64,000 bases of DNA from Cohnella abietis (GTDB lineage: Bacteria; Bacillota; Bacilli; Paenibacillales; Paenibacillaceae). A program made the position numbers and the translations under genes. Where the stretch lies: NCBI RefSeq assembly GCF_004295585.1, contig NZ_AP019400.1, forward strand, positions 2,447,501 through 2,511,500, in the 5' to 3' direction. The notes beneath the pieces were generated by a model. The model searched no databases, was not told the DNA's origin, and was given only the letters and a program-made list of their open reading frames with translations. Below, one piece after another: positions 25,774 through 34,929 of the stretch (position 1 is the first letter of the stretch; every line of letters begins with the position of its first letter).

Positions 25774-28248
25774 TTACTCATACGTGTCATAAAGGCTCCT
25801 AATCGTGAGATGTTCCTGGAATGCCTCCAGAGTTAGAGCCTCGGACAGGCTGTCTTTCTTGACTGTAACCGTTTTGGTGCGGTCAGCCGACAAGTCAAAG
25901 ACGTTATCGCTCCAGAGAGCATCGGCAGTCTTCAAATCCAACAACACGTAGTTGGCGAAAGCTTGGCTGTTCAGCTCGATGATGAAGCTGTCTTGCGACT
26001 CAGTAATGCTTGCGCTAATACGAGGATCGAGATAGTCGAAATGCTTGGATTTGACGAACAATACAGAACCGCCGCTTACCGGATGGTTGTCCACCGTCAA
26101 TTCGAACGCTAGATAGCTTTGTCTCAGCTTTTGTTTGTTGTCTAGGACATCGCTGAAATCCAGTCCTATAGCCTCTTTAGTAGAGAGGGCATCCAATGAT
26201 ACCGCTACTTCCCCAGACTGAATGACCTCGGAAAGATGGTTTAGTAGTCGCCAGCTCAACCTTCCTTCGACGGGGTTCAACGTTTCGTTCGTCACATGAA
26301 GAGCAACGGAAGTTCCTTCCTCGCAAGCGGAAGCGAGCACAGGGGCGAAAAACCGTTTGGCTGAGTGGTGCGTAGCTTTCCATCTGCCGAAATAATCGAG
26401 ACTCGACCAAGAAGCTCCTGGCCAAATATCGTTAAGCTGCCAGTAGATGGCGCCCATGCATCTTCCCCGATTTCTTCTCCAATGTTCCACGGCAACACGC
26501 ATGCCTTCCGCCTGAATAAGCTGGGACACATACAAGAGCGAGTCGAAGTTTTTAGGGTATTTGAAGTATTCGCTAATGTAATAAAGAATCTTCTCGTTGC
26601 CAGTTCCGTTTTTCTGATGGGCTTCCATGACAGATGAGAAAATGTTTCTGTCGGCAGGTAGCGTGAATGTTTCCACCGTCTTGAGAGACGGAAAAGATTG
26701 TAGTCCGAATTCGGACATGAATCTCGGAAATAACGTCCTGTATTCCGTAATCGGTTTCCGGCCGTGCCAGACGTCCCAATAGTGCATGTCCCCGACGCTT
26801 TCATTATTCGGATCGTCAATTCCTCCGTAGGAAGACGGAGAAGAACGCCAATAGAACGTGCCCGGATCCAACGAGTCGTTAAGCGCTGGAAGGAATTCCT
26901 CGAACTGACGGAGATAGTCGTCCCGAAGCTTTTCCCCGTATCTTTCCGTCCATTCCCAGAGCGCCCATGCGTACTCCAACTCGTTATTGCCACTCCATAT
27001 ACCAAGACAAGCGTGATGGCGAAGTCTTTTTACGTTGTCGATCGTCTCCAGCTTGATGTTTTCTTTGAATTCGTCGTTAAAATCGTAAGCCCCACAAGCG
27101 TACATATGGTCCTGCCAGACAATCAGCCCGTATTGGTCGCACAAATCGTAGAAATAATCCTCTGGATAATAGCCGCCGCCCCATACTCGAACGCAGTTGT
27201 AGTTGGCCTCCACACAGCTCTTTAGCAATTTCTCCGTTCTTTCGAAGCTTAACCGCCCGAAGACGTTATCCTCAGGTATATAGTTGGCACCCATGGCAAA
27301 TATGCTCTTCCCATTTACTTCAAACTCGAACGATTCGCCCCATTCGTCCTTCGCCTGTCTAATCTTCATTGTTCGTAAGCCGATATTTAGTGTTTTTTCA
27401 TCGATGATAGTGGTTCCGTCTAGTAAAAATACTCGTAACGAATAAAGCGGCTGGCTGCCATAATTGTTCGGCCACCATATTTGGGGGTTCGTAATATCCA
27501 ATGTAATGGACGTATCGGTAAGGCTCGGGCTCGCGTTCGTTTCTTGCTCCCACACTTTCCCTTCCGGGGATATCAACGTTGCCCGGATACTCAGATCGGA
27601 ATTTTTCCACTGCTTAATATCTACATGGATGTCAAGGCTGACACTATTGTCGCTATGCTTTTGCGTTACATTGACGTCGTCGATCCTCCCTTGATCATAA
27701 GCGCACAGAGAGATGTTTCTCCATATTCCCGAATCCGGCAGCTGTGGGCCCCAATCCCAGCCGAACATGCTGTGGGCTTTTCGAAGATGGGATATTCCCG
27801 GCACCGCATCGGCGCAGCTTGTCAAAAACATTTCCTTATCTTTGTCCAGAACGTAGCGAGTCGGCGATCTTAGAATGACATGGATGTCGTTACGACCTGT
27901 AACGAGGAAGTCTTTCACGTCGGTCTCGTAGGTGCGATGCATATTGTCGGATTTCAGCACGAGAGTCCCATTAATAAATAGCTCGCACAACGTATCAAGG
28001 CCTTCGCAGCGCAGCAGGACAATGTCATGTGCAAGCGCATCTTCTGCGAGAATAAAGCTTCTTTTGTATTCGAAATCAGATTTAGTCAGCTCCAAAATTT
28101 CTTGCTCATTATCCCGGTAGAACGGGTCCTTCATCTTCCCCGCTCGCAGTAGATCGTTAAACACGGAACCGGGAACGGTCGCATCGATCCACTCCAATTC
28201 ATCGGTTTTTTTCATTTTCCACGCGCCGTTAAGCGTTAGCATATGCAT
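25774..28248 (-). CDS. Beta-mannosidase, GH2 family
   Basis: 824 residues on the minus strand. N-terminal sugar-binding jelly roll (LNGAWKMKKTDELEWIDATV), two beta-sandwich domains and a TIM barrel. The barrel carries the acid/base Glu in WSGNNELEYAW and the nucleophile Glu in FMSEFGLQSFPS, both in the form typical of GH2 beta-mannosidases. There is no signal peptide, so it cleaves imported beta-mannosides in the cytoplasm. The start at 28248 is set by AGGAGG seven bases upstream (28256-28261), rather than the earlier ATGs. It is divergent from an AraC regulator that probably controls it. Confidence 0.92.
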   Translation of the reverse strand: MHMLTLNGAWKMKKTDELEWIDATVPGSVFNDLLRAGKMKDPFYRDNEQEILELTKSDFEYKRSFILAEDALAHDIVLLRCEGLDTLCELFINGTLVLKSDNMHRTYETDVKDFLVTGRNDIHVILRSPTRYVLDKDKEMFLTSCADAVPGISHLRKAHSMFGWDWGPQLPDSGIWRNISLCAYDQGRIDDVNVTQKHSDNSVSLDIHVDIKQWKNSDLSIRATLISPEGKVWEQETNASPSLTDTSITLDITNPQIWWPNNYGSQPLYSLRVFLLDGTTIIDEKTLNIGLRTMKIRQAKDEWGESFEFEVNGKSIFAMGANYIPEDNVFGRLSFERTEKLLKSCVEANYNCVRVWGGGYYPEDYFYDLCDQYGLIVWQDHMYACGAYDFNDEFKENIKLETIDNVKRLRHHACLGIWSGNNELEYAWALWEWTERYGEKLRDDYLRQFEEFLPALNDSLDPGTFYWRSSPSSYGGIDDPNNESVGDMHYWDVWHGRKPITEYRTLFPRFMSEFGLQSFPSLKTVETFTLPADRNIFSSVMEAHQKNGTGNEKILYYISEYFKYPKNFDSLLYVSQLIQAEGMRVAVEHWRRNRGRCMGAIYWQLNDIWPGASWSSLDYFGRWKATHHSAKRFFAPVLASACEEGTSVALHVTNETLNPVEGRLSWRLLNHLSEVIQSGEVAVSLDALSTKEAIGLDFSDVLDNKQKLRQSYLAFELTVDNHPVSGGSVLFVKSKHFDYLDPRISASITESQDSFIIELNSQAFANYVLLDLKTADALWSDNVFDLSADRTKTVTVKKDSLSEALTLEAFQEHLTIRSLYDTYE

Positions 28249-28389
28249 GTTCATTCCTCCTGATTGCATCAAGTGAATTGTGTTATATTCATAACAGAGG
28301 TGCTACGAAACCTAGAAGCCAACGTCAAAAACAGCTTGATCATAGCATTCAGGCGGAAACGAGTCTTGTGTTCCTTCGGCCTTTCTTTG

Positions 28390-28398
28390 TGCTATATT
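28390..28398 (+). promoter_or_regulatory. Candidate extended -10 of the AraC gene
   Basis: TGCTATATT lies 44 bases before the AraC-type start, with no clear -35. The 194-base divergent gap 28249-28442 should hold promoters for both directions and the regulator's own sites. Confidence 0.35.
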
Positions 28399-28442
28399 AA
28401 CATCTAACTTGTTTAACATAATGAAGGTTGGGGGAGAGGGAA

Positions 28443-29273
28443 ATGCAGGTTTCCATGCTGAAAGCGGCAACGCTGATCGATCCGGAGGTACAGTCCAATT
28501 TTCATATCGAATATTCGATCAAGCATGCGTACCCGCTACACAGCCATGATTATTATGAAATCTTTATTATTATGGCGGGCAAATGCGCGCATCTCATTAA
28601 TGGAGAGACGCAGTATCTAGAGGAAGGCACGATGGTGTTTATTCGTCCTGATGATACGCATTGCTACGATTTCTACGAGGATGCGGACTGTCAGTTTATG
28701 AATGTGAACTTCTATAGAGAAGTGGTGGAAAATGCCTTCGAATATTTTGGGAGCCCTCTTTTTGCGCAGCAGCTAAAAACCTCTCGACTGTCACCCGTCA
28801 TTCCACTTCTTCCCTCAGATACGGACGTCCTGCTCCGGAAGGGCAAACAAATTCAGCTTTATACGTCTATCGACAAGCAGAAAGCTCGTATTCTGGCGCG
28901 GAGCTTCGTTACCGATGCATTGACGCATTACTTTGGCGATTATCGGGACGAGAGCACTATAATGATGCCTCAATGGTTCGACCTGTTGCTCTCGGAGCTG
29001 CAGAAGAAGGAGAATTTCACCGGCGGACTAAATCGGTTGCGTATGCTGTCTGATCGAAGCATTGGTCATTTGAACCGCGTGTTCAAACAGTATCTTCATA
29101 CAACGCCGACGGCATACATTAATCACTTGCGGCTCGGCTACGCCAAAAACCTGCTCCTCACGACCCGCATGAGCATTCTCGAAGTCGCTTATGAAGCAGG
29201 ATTTGATAACCTGAGTCACTTCTACCACTTGTTCAAAAGAAGCTACGGTATTTCTCCTGGTAGAGTCCGCTGA
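28443..29273 (+). CDS. AraC-family regulator with cupin sensor domain
   Basis: 276 residues. An N-terminal cupin (HSHDYYEIFIIMAGKCAHLI, GTMVFIRPDDTH) forms the ligand pocket, and the C-terminal 100 residues are an AraC DNA-binding domain. That domain has SIGHLNRVFKQYLHTTPTAY and ILEVAYEAGFDNLSHFYHLF, with the closing GISPGRVR. ATG 28443 with GGGGGAGAGGG upstream is used. Placed between a divergent beta-mannosidase and a sugar transporter, it is a likely activator of both in response to a mannoside. Confidence 0.93.
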   Translation: MQVSMLKAATLIDPEVQSNFHIEYSIKHAYPLHSHDYYEIFIIMAGKCAHLINGETQYLEEGTMVFIRPDDTHCYDFYEDADCQFMNVNFYREVVENAFEYFGSPLFAQQLKTSRLSPVIPLLPSDTDVLLRKGKQIQLYTSIDKQKARILARSFVTDALTHYFGDYRDESTIMMPQWFDLLLSELQKKENFTGGLNRLRMLSDRSIGHLNRVFKQYLHTTPTAYINHLRLGYAKNLLLTTRMSILEVAYEAGFDNLSHFYHLFKRSYGISPGRVR

Positions 29274-29304
29274 GCCGAAAACGGATAGGTTTTATAACGA
29301 TAAG

Positions 29305-29342
29305 GAAAGCAGGGTGGCCTTTGGACGAGCTGCCCTGCTTTC
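29305..29342 (+). terminator. Hairpin after the AraC regulator
   Basis: GAAAGCAGGG and CCCTGCTTTC form a perfect 10-bp stem around an 18-base loop, 31 bases after the stop. The T run is poor, so it may attenuate rather than end transcription. Confidence 0.6.
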
Positions 29343-29380
29343 TCCAATCTAAGCGATGAAAAACCAATCGCTGTGATATG

Positions 29381-29407
29381 GTTACGCTTACAAGCTATCC
29401 GTATAAT
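29381..29407 (+). promoter_or_regulatory. Candidate promoter of the second ABC operon
   Basis: A perfect TATAAT at 29402-29407, 21 bases before the permease start. The nearest -35 (TTACGC, 15-base spacing) is weak, which would suit AraC-activated transcription. Confidence 0.35.
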
Positions 29408-29427
29408 AAGGCTACAGAGGTGATCCC

Positions 29428-30321
29428 ATGCTAGCAAGAGTAGCCAAATATCGTTGGCAGTATGTCATGATTGCGCCGGCTGTCGTGTTGTTGTTCTTAT
29501 TCAGCTACATTCCAATGGCCGGCATTCAAGTTGCGTTCAAAGATTTTCACCTCGGTTATACGATCTGGAACAGTCCGTGGGTTGGGTGGGACAATTTCTC
29601 CTTCTTACAGGATGAACAGTTCTGGGTAGTTGTGAAAAACACGCTTTGGATCGCAGTTCTCAAATTGGTGTTTGGATTTCCAGCTCCGATTATTCTGGCC
29701 TTGCTCATCAATGAGGTCAGGCACAGCAAGTTCAAGCATTTTGTTCAGTCCGTGAGCTATTTGCCCCATTTCTTTTCCTGGATTGTTGTTGCTTATATTC
29801 TACAATCCATGCTTACGTTGGATGGCGGGCTGGTCAATCAGTTCATAACTAAGCTGGGAGGGAACCCGATTTTCTTCCTCGGCTCGACCGATTGGTTCCG
29901 ACCGATGATTGTGGGAAGCGGTCTGTGGAAGGAGGTTGGCTGGAACACGATTTTGTACCTGGCTGCTATTACAACCATTGATCCGCAGCAGTACGAAGCA
30001 GCAAAAGTGGAGGGCGCGGGACGATTGGCGCAAATTCGCAACATTACTATCCCTGGTATGCTGCCAACTATCTCTATTGTACTTATTCTTAGCATGCCGA
30101 GCTTGATCGCCGTAGGTATGGATCAGATTTATCCATTGATGAATCCGGCCAATCAGCCAGTTGCAGATGTGCTAGACACGTATATTCTTCGCAGCGGGTT
30201 GCAGCAAGGGTACTTCGGAATGGCGACGGCAATTGGGCTGTTGTCTTCAGCAATTAGCTTGATTCTTGTGCTTATCACGAATCAGACAGCGAAGAGAATT
30301 AACGGGGAGGGGCTGTGGTAA
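29428..30321 (+). CDS. Carbohydrate ABC transporter permease, LplB type
   Basis: 297 residues, six membrane helices. FSYIPMAGIQVAFKDFHL matches the LplB-group signature, and the EAA loop reads YEAAKVEGAGRLAQIRNITI. GAGGTGATC stands before the ATG. The reading frame of the partner permease begins inside the last codons of this gene. Located directly after a cupin-AraC regulator and a divergent beta-mannosidase, it probably imports manno-oligosaccharides. Confidence 0.93.
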   Translation: MLARVAKYRWQYVMIAPAVVLLFLFSYIPMAGIQVAFKDFHLGYTIWNSPWVGWDNFSFLQDEQFWVVVKNTLWIAVLKLVFGFPAPIILALLINEVRHSKFKHFVQSVSYLPHFFSWIVVAYILQSMLTLDGGLVNQFITKLGGNPIFFLGSTDWFRPMIVGSGLWKEVGWNTILYLAAITTIDPQQYEAAKVEGAGRLAQIRNITIPGMLPTISIVLILSMPSLIAVGMDQIYPLMNPANQPVADVLDTYILRSGLQQGYFGMATAIGLLSSAISLILVLITNQTAKRINGEGLW

Positions 30322-31220
30322 GCATGAAACAATCCACAAGTGAAAAGGTCGGCCAATTGCTGATCGTCCTGCTTCTCATTCTTCTATGTGTCTCGGTTCT
30401 GTATCCCTTCTTATACATGCTGGCTATTTCGCTTAACGTGGGAAGTGATGCGGCTAAGGGTGGGGTATACCTGTGGCCGAGAAAATTCACGCTGTACAAC
30501 TTCCAAGTCGTGCTTGGCAACTCCGTTATCCAGCACTCTTACTTGATTACCATTGCTCGTACCATCATAGGTACGGTGTCCGGGCTACTTATTACTCTGC
30601 TTGCCGCTTTCGGCTTATCCTATCGGGTGCTGCCGCTACGTAGGACGTTGCTTGGTTACGTACTCATTACAATGCTGTTCAACGGAGGACTTATTCCGTT
30701 CTATATCCAGCTTCACGAATTGTCCCTTCTGAATTCGTTCTGGGTCTATATCGTGCCGAGTGCATTCTCTGCATGGAACATGTTCGTCATGATGAAATTC
30801 ATTCAGGGCATTCCCGACGCCTTGGTCGAATCGGCAGAAATAGATGGTGCGCATCCGTTCAGGGTGTTATGGTCCATCATTCTGCCGCTGTCTAAACCGA
30901 TGTTGGCTGCGCTTGGTTTGTTCACCGGTGTATTTCATTGGAATGATTGGTTTGCGGGAGCGTTCTTCATATCGGATCAGAATCTCATTCCGGTGCAGAC
31001 GTTCCTCCAGCAGCTGCTGTCGGCGCAGGATATGTCGACTGTGCTCGGCTCCAATAATAACATTGAGGCGCTAGCCAGAGGCTCGATGATGGCAAACGTT
31101 ACACTGATGTCAATCAAAATGGCTGTCGTTATGGTCAGTGCGCTTCCGATTTTGTGCGTATACCCTTTCTTGCAGAAGTACTTCGTGAAGGGCGTGCTGA
31201 TCGGTTCGGTGAAAGGCTAG
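30315..31220 (+). CDS. Carbohydrate ABC transporter permease, YtcP type
   Basis: 301 residues, six membrane helices. The EAA loop is VESAEIDGAHPFRVLWSIIL, and the C-terminus ends FLQKYFVKGVLIGSVKG. GTG 30315 overlaps the previous stop by seven bases and follows GGGGAGGGG with short spacing; ATG 30324 is the alternative and would shorten it by three residues. It pairs with the upstream permease. Confidence 0.92.
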   Translation: MVSMKQSTSEKVGQLLIVLLLILLCVSVLYPFLYMLAISLNVGSDAAKGGVYLWPRKFTLYNFQVVLGNSVIQHSYLITIARTIIGTVSGLLITLLAAFGLSYRVLPLRRTLLGYVLITMLFNGGLIPFYIQLHELSLLNSFWVYIVPSAFSAWNMFVMMKFIQGIPDALVESAEIDGAHPFRVLWSIILPLSKPMLAALGLFTGVFHWNDWFAGAFFISDQNLIPVQTFLQQLLSAQDMSTVLGSNNNIEALARGSMMANVTLMSIKMAVVMVSALPILCVYPFLQKYFVKGVLIGSVKG

Positions 31221-31287
31221 AGTTATTTAACAGTGGGTATAGGGCAATACCAATACCAATCGAGACAAAAGGGAAGGGGAAACATCA

Positions 31288-32997
31288 ATGACTTTTCGTA
31301 AAGTAAAAGGAAAGAGTTTGGCAGCAATGACCCTCGCGATGGTTGTACTGGGGACAACGGCCTGCTCAGGCAGCAACAATAATGCCGAGCCTGCTCCGTC
31401 TAGTAGTGGGGCTCCAGTATCGACACCTAGCGGGGATGCTAATGCCACTGGAGGAGCGGGCGACTCTAAGTCATTCAAGCTGTGGCTCGGATGGACCGCA
31501 ACTATCAACAATGACAGCATGGTACAGAAAATCTGGAAAGAGAAAGAGCCAGGTATCGAAGTCAAGCTGGAGGCTACTCAAGGCGACGCTATGACAGCTC
31601 TGAACCTGAAGCTAAACACAGGCGGCTTTGATGACGCGGCGATCTTCAAAAGAACCGATATCGTTAATTCCTCTATGATCCGGTCCGGTAGTGTGCTTCC
31701 GGTCGAACAATATTTCGACATGCCGGACAAATACCCTGGACTAGCGTCTATACCGAAGCAATATCTGGATGCGATGAAGGACAAGGATGGCCATATTTGG
31801 TCGATTCCGACTTGGTTTGACCAGAATCCTAACGATCCTTGGCCAGGCTGGGCATCATTGGGTTGGTTCATCCGGAAGGATGTTCTGGATAAGACTGGCT
31901 TGAAAGTAGATGATCTGAAGACGATTGCCGGCGTCGAGGATTATTTAAGGGCGGCAGCCAAGCAGAAGGACGCATCAGGCAAGGCGCTCATTCCGCTTAG
32001 CTTCCTTTCAAGTGAGAACGACGAGAATGTTATTCTCAGCACGTTCGGGGTATCAACCGCAACTGCCGGAGGCATGATTCCTGTGCAGAAGAAGGGCGAT
32101 AGCTATGAGTTCATCTACGACAATCCGCAGTACAAAGTCGCTTACCAATGGATGAATAAAATGTACCGTGAGGGACTCATCGACCCTGAATCGATCACGG
32201 ACAAGCAAGAGCGTTATAAAGAGAAAACGAAATCTGGGCGCATAGCAATGAACGTCGGTGGATTTTTCAATATGGATGCCCACATGTGGGAAGTGCTAGA
32301 TGGCCCAACTGAGCCAGCATGGTACATTGATTCGATTCCGTATCCTCAAGTTCCAGGAGTTGATCATGTCGGAGCCAATCAACTTGTTAATCCGTACCCT
32401 TATAATGACGTGTATATTAGTAAGGATACGAAAAATCTGAGCGCCATTCTCGCATTCGTGGACTACATGCTTCTGCCGAAGCCGGAGCAGCAACAGGTAG
32501 CAAACGAAGGTCCAGCGGGGGTGTTCTGGGATTGGTCAGATAAGCCGCTCGGCAAATGGAAATACACTGACGACAATTATCAAAAGCTTCATGATTCAGG
32601 CGATGCGGCGAAGATAGCGAGCACAACTCCGTCGCTGTATAGCATTTCCTCTTACAGCAATGAGTGGTATCCTTGGTGGAACTACGATGTAACGAATCCA
32701 GCAGGTAGGCTGAAGACGATCGACCTTACTCAGAAAGTCGGTAAAATGGGCGGTGTCCGCATCGCAGAGCCTTATGACTTGGTAAGTGCAAAGACTGGCG
32801 GCCTATTGGAGAAATATTTACCTGAGCTTGAGAATGTCCGTAAAGAGTTCAAGGCTAAGCTGCTGATGGCCAAAGAAGATAAGCAGTTCGAAGCAGCTTG
32901 GAAGGATTTCCAATCCGCGCTAGAGAAACGTGCCCACTGGAGCGAGCTTAAGCAGGAGTGGAACGCTAGCTTTCAAGAGCAAACGGCTAAGTCTTAA
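31288..32997 (+). CDS. Sugar ABC transporter substrate-binding lipoprotein
   Basis: 569 residues. The signal peptide ends in a lipobox-like TTAC (about residue 28), followed by a Ser/Pro/Gly-rich linker. The mature part is a large LplA-group binding protein with FKLWLGWTATINND at the first strand and DGHIWSIPTWFDQ in the hinge region. A run of WYPWWNYD aromatics probably lines the sugar site. It is the receptor for the two permeases just upstream. AAGGGAAGGGG precedes the ATG. Confidence 0.92.
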   Translation: MTFRKVKGKSLAAMTLAMVVLGTTACSGSNNNAEPAPSSSGAPVSTPSGDANATGGAGDSKSFKLWLGWTATINNDSMVQKIWKEKEPGIEVKLEATQGDAMTALNLKLNTGGFDDAAIFKRTDIVNSSMIRSGSVLPVEQYFDMPDKYPGLASIPKQYLDAMKDKDGHIWSIPTWFDQNPNDPWPGWASLGWFIRKDVLDKTGLKVDDLKTIAGVEDYLRAAAKQKDASGKALIPLSFLSSENDENVILSTFGVSTATAGGMIPVQKKGDSYEFIYDNPQYKVAYQWMNKMYREGLIDPESITDKQERYKEKTKSGRIAMNVGGFFNMDAHMWEVLDGPTEPAWYIDSIPYPQVPGVDHVGANQLVNPYPYNDVYISKDTKNLSAILAFVDYMLLPKPEQQQVANEGPAGVFWDWSDKPLGKWKYTDDNYQKLHDSGDAAKIASTTPSLYSISSYSNEWYPWWNYDVTNPAGRLKTIDLTQKVGKMGGVRIAEPYDLVSAKTGGLLEKYLPELENVRKEFKAKLLMAKEDKQFEAAWKDFQSALEKRAHWSELKQEWNASFQEQTAKS

Positions 32998-33036
32998 TTC
33001 CGAACTATAACGATTAAACCGTACTCTTAAAAGATC

Positions 33037-33067
33037 AAGGGGAGCTGTCTATACGACGGCTTCCCTT
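33037..33067 (+). other. Hairpin between binding-protein and kinase genes
   Basis: AAGGGGAGCTGTC pairs over 13 positions with GACGGCTTCCCTT (two G-T pairs, 5-base loop). Only three T's follow. It may terminate part of the transcripts before the two-component genes or protect the 3' end of the binding-protein mRNA. Confidence 0.6.
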
Positions 33068-33108
33068 TCGGCTCGATTGTATCTGAAAGCGAAAGGAGCT
33101 CGGCAACC

Positions 33109-34929
33109 TTGAGATTACGGCTGGATAAATGGATTATGGGATTTACTCGAAGCATGAGCCTGCGCGGCAAAATCGTGGTTCTTTACGTCCTAATCCTGCT
33201 GCTGCCCACGCTTGCACTCAGCAGCGGTGCCGTGTATCTCGTCATCCAAAGCTTTCACCAGAGCTACTTGAATACGGCGGAAGAAGCAGTGAAGCAGACG
33301 TCGCAGAACGTGGACTTTAGTAAAAAAAGCTACGATTTATTGGCTGTCAGAACGGCGACCGACGGCGAGCTGGTTGCCCGACTCGGACGTGAATACACGG
33401 AGATGTCCGATATCGTCGATACGGTCAATTACGTGGACCGCACCTTCCTGATAACAAGTAAATATTTGCCTGGTATCGCGGATTTCCGCATTTATCATAC
33501 GAATGAAACGCTCGTCCAGGACGGGCAGCTGCTTTGGCGTCCCGAGGAGCGGATGCTCTCCGGAATGGTTGAAAGCACGTGGTACCGCGAATCGATGAAT
33601 TCTCCTACTCCGCTGTTCTGGAGCAGCGTACCGGGTAATCCTGGGCAAATTATCATTACAAGCAAAATCCTTGGTAGTAATGGTGGTCTGCTCGGCATGG
33701 TGTACATTCTGTTGAACTACGATGCTGTTTTCGGGGAATTGCTGGACCACCCGTTCAATCGGGGCAGTTTGTACATCGTCGACGATTCGCGACGTATTCT
33801 GGCTGCGACGGGGCGGGCTGATATTGGCAAACGGATTTTGCTGAAAAATTGGCCAGTTAGTGGTCAGGATCAGGATGCGCTGGACTTAAATAACATGCAG
33901 GGAACACGGGATAATCACGTTCTGGATCTTACAGGGACCAAGGAGCTGTTAATTGTCCAGCCATTGTCTTCCCACTGGCATCTAGTCACCATAATGGGCA
34001 TGAACTATTTGGACAATCAGAACCGTACGGTATTGATTGTGATTGTTGGCATTATTACCTTTTTTCTGTTGCTGTCGATTTCACTAATGACGACCATTGT
34101 CCGAAACATCGTTCGGCGGATTCGTAAGCTCGGCATGCGAATGGGCGACCTCTCACGTGGTGAATTTGAAGCGGCGGTCCGTTACAGCGAGAAAGATGAG
34201 CTGGGTGAACTGGAGAACCGGTTCAACTTCATGTCGGAGCGACTCGGCAAGCTGGTCGAAGACATTACAAGAGCAAGCTTGACAGAGAAGGAGCAGGCGT
34301 TTAAAGCACTTCAGGCGCAAATAAATCCCCATTTTATATATAACTCGCTCGGTCTACTTCGCTGGCGCGCACTGGACGCGGACGATCAGGAGCAAATCCA
34401 GATCATTGATGCGCTGACGACCTTTTATCGGATTACCTTGAACAACGGAATTAGCGCTATCCGTATCCGGGACGAGCTCGAGCATGTGAGGGCCTATCTG
34501 GAAATTTGCCAGTTTCGTTATCCGAACAAGGTGAGGGTCGAATGGGAGATCGACGAAGAGTCGCTTAACTTCTATACGATCAAGACCGTGCTGCAGCCAA
34601 TCGTAGAAAATTGCTATCTGCACGGGGCTATTACCCGAAAGCCCGGCGCTTTAATTCGTATTACAGTTGTCCGGGAAGCGGAGGGGATTCGAATGTCCGT
34701 ATACGATAACGGGCAGGGCATTTCATCGACCGTTCTTCAAGGCATTGAGACGGGCACTTATACTGGCAAAGGTAACGGATTCGGAATGCCGAACATTAAG
34801 GAACGGCTTGCGCTATATTTCGGAAGCGATGCGGCACTCACGATAACTAGTGAGCCCGGGGCGTGGACGCTCGTGTCGATTGTATTCCCGGCTTGTTTCA
34901 CGGAGCCGATGATTAGGAGGGAATCGTAA
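33109..34929 (+). CDS. YesM-type sensor histidine kinase
   Basis: 606 residues from a TTG start with GAAAGGAG ten bases upstream. Membrane helices near residues 20-45 and 305-330 flank a dCache-like outer sensor. A HAMP segment precedes the His_kinase domain with phosphoacceptor His408 in QINPHFIYNSL, the YesM-class motif. The ATPase domain holds LQPIVENCYLHG, YDNGQGI and GFGMPNIKERL. Its partner regulator starts at the very next base after the stop. By position it probably senses a sugar or loaded binding protein linked to the mannoside transporter. Confidence 0.93.
   Translation: MRLRLDKWIMGFTRSMSLRGKIVVLYVLILLLPTLALSSGAVYLVIQSFHQSYLNTAEEAVKQTSQNVDFSKKSYDLLAVRTATDGELVARLGREYTEMSDIVDTVNYVDRTFLITSKYLPGIADFRIYHTNETLVQDGQLLWRPEERMLSGMVESTWYRESMNSPTPLFWSSVPGNPGQIIITSKILGSNGGLLGMVYILLNYDAVFGELLDHPFNRGSLYIVDDSRRILAATGRADIGKRILLKNWPVSGQDQDALDLNNMQGTRDNHVLDLTGTKELLIVQPLSSHWHLVTIMGMNYLDNQNRTVLIVIVGIITFFLLLSISLMTTIVRNIVRRIRKLGMRMGDLSRGEFEAAVRYSEKDELGELENRFNFMSERLGKLVEDITRASLTEKEQAFKALQAQINPHFIYNSLGLLRWRALDADDQEQIQIIDALTTFYRITLNNGISAIRIRDELEHVRAYLEICQFRYPNKVRVEWEIDEESLNFYTIKTVLQPIVENCYLHGAITRKPGALIRITVVREAEGIRMSVYDNGQGISSTVLQGIETGTYTGKGNGFGMPNIKERLALYFGSDAALTITSEPGAWTLVSIVFPACFTEPMIRRES

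Noticed and set aside
26292..27005. Open frame of 237 codons on the minus strand
   Set aside because: It is an alternative frame inside the beta-mannosidase gene, with no family-like motif and no ribosome site.
26764..27225. Open frame of 153 codons on the plus strand
   Set aside because: It lies antisense to the beta-mannosidase catalytic region; its composition follows from the real gene.
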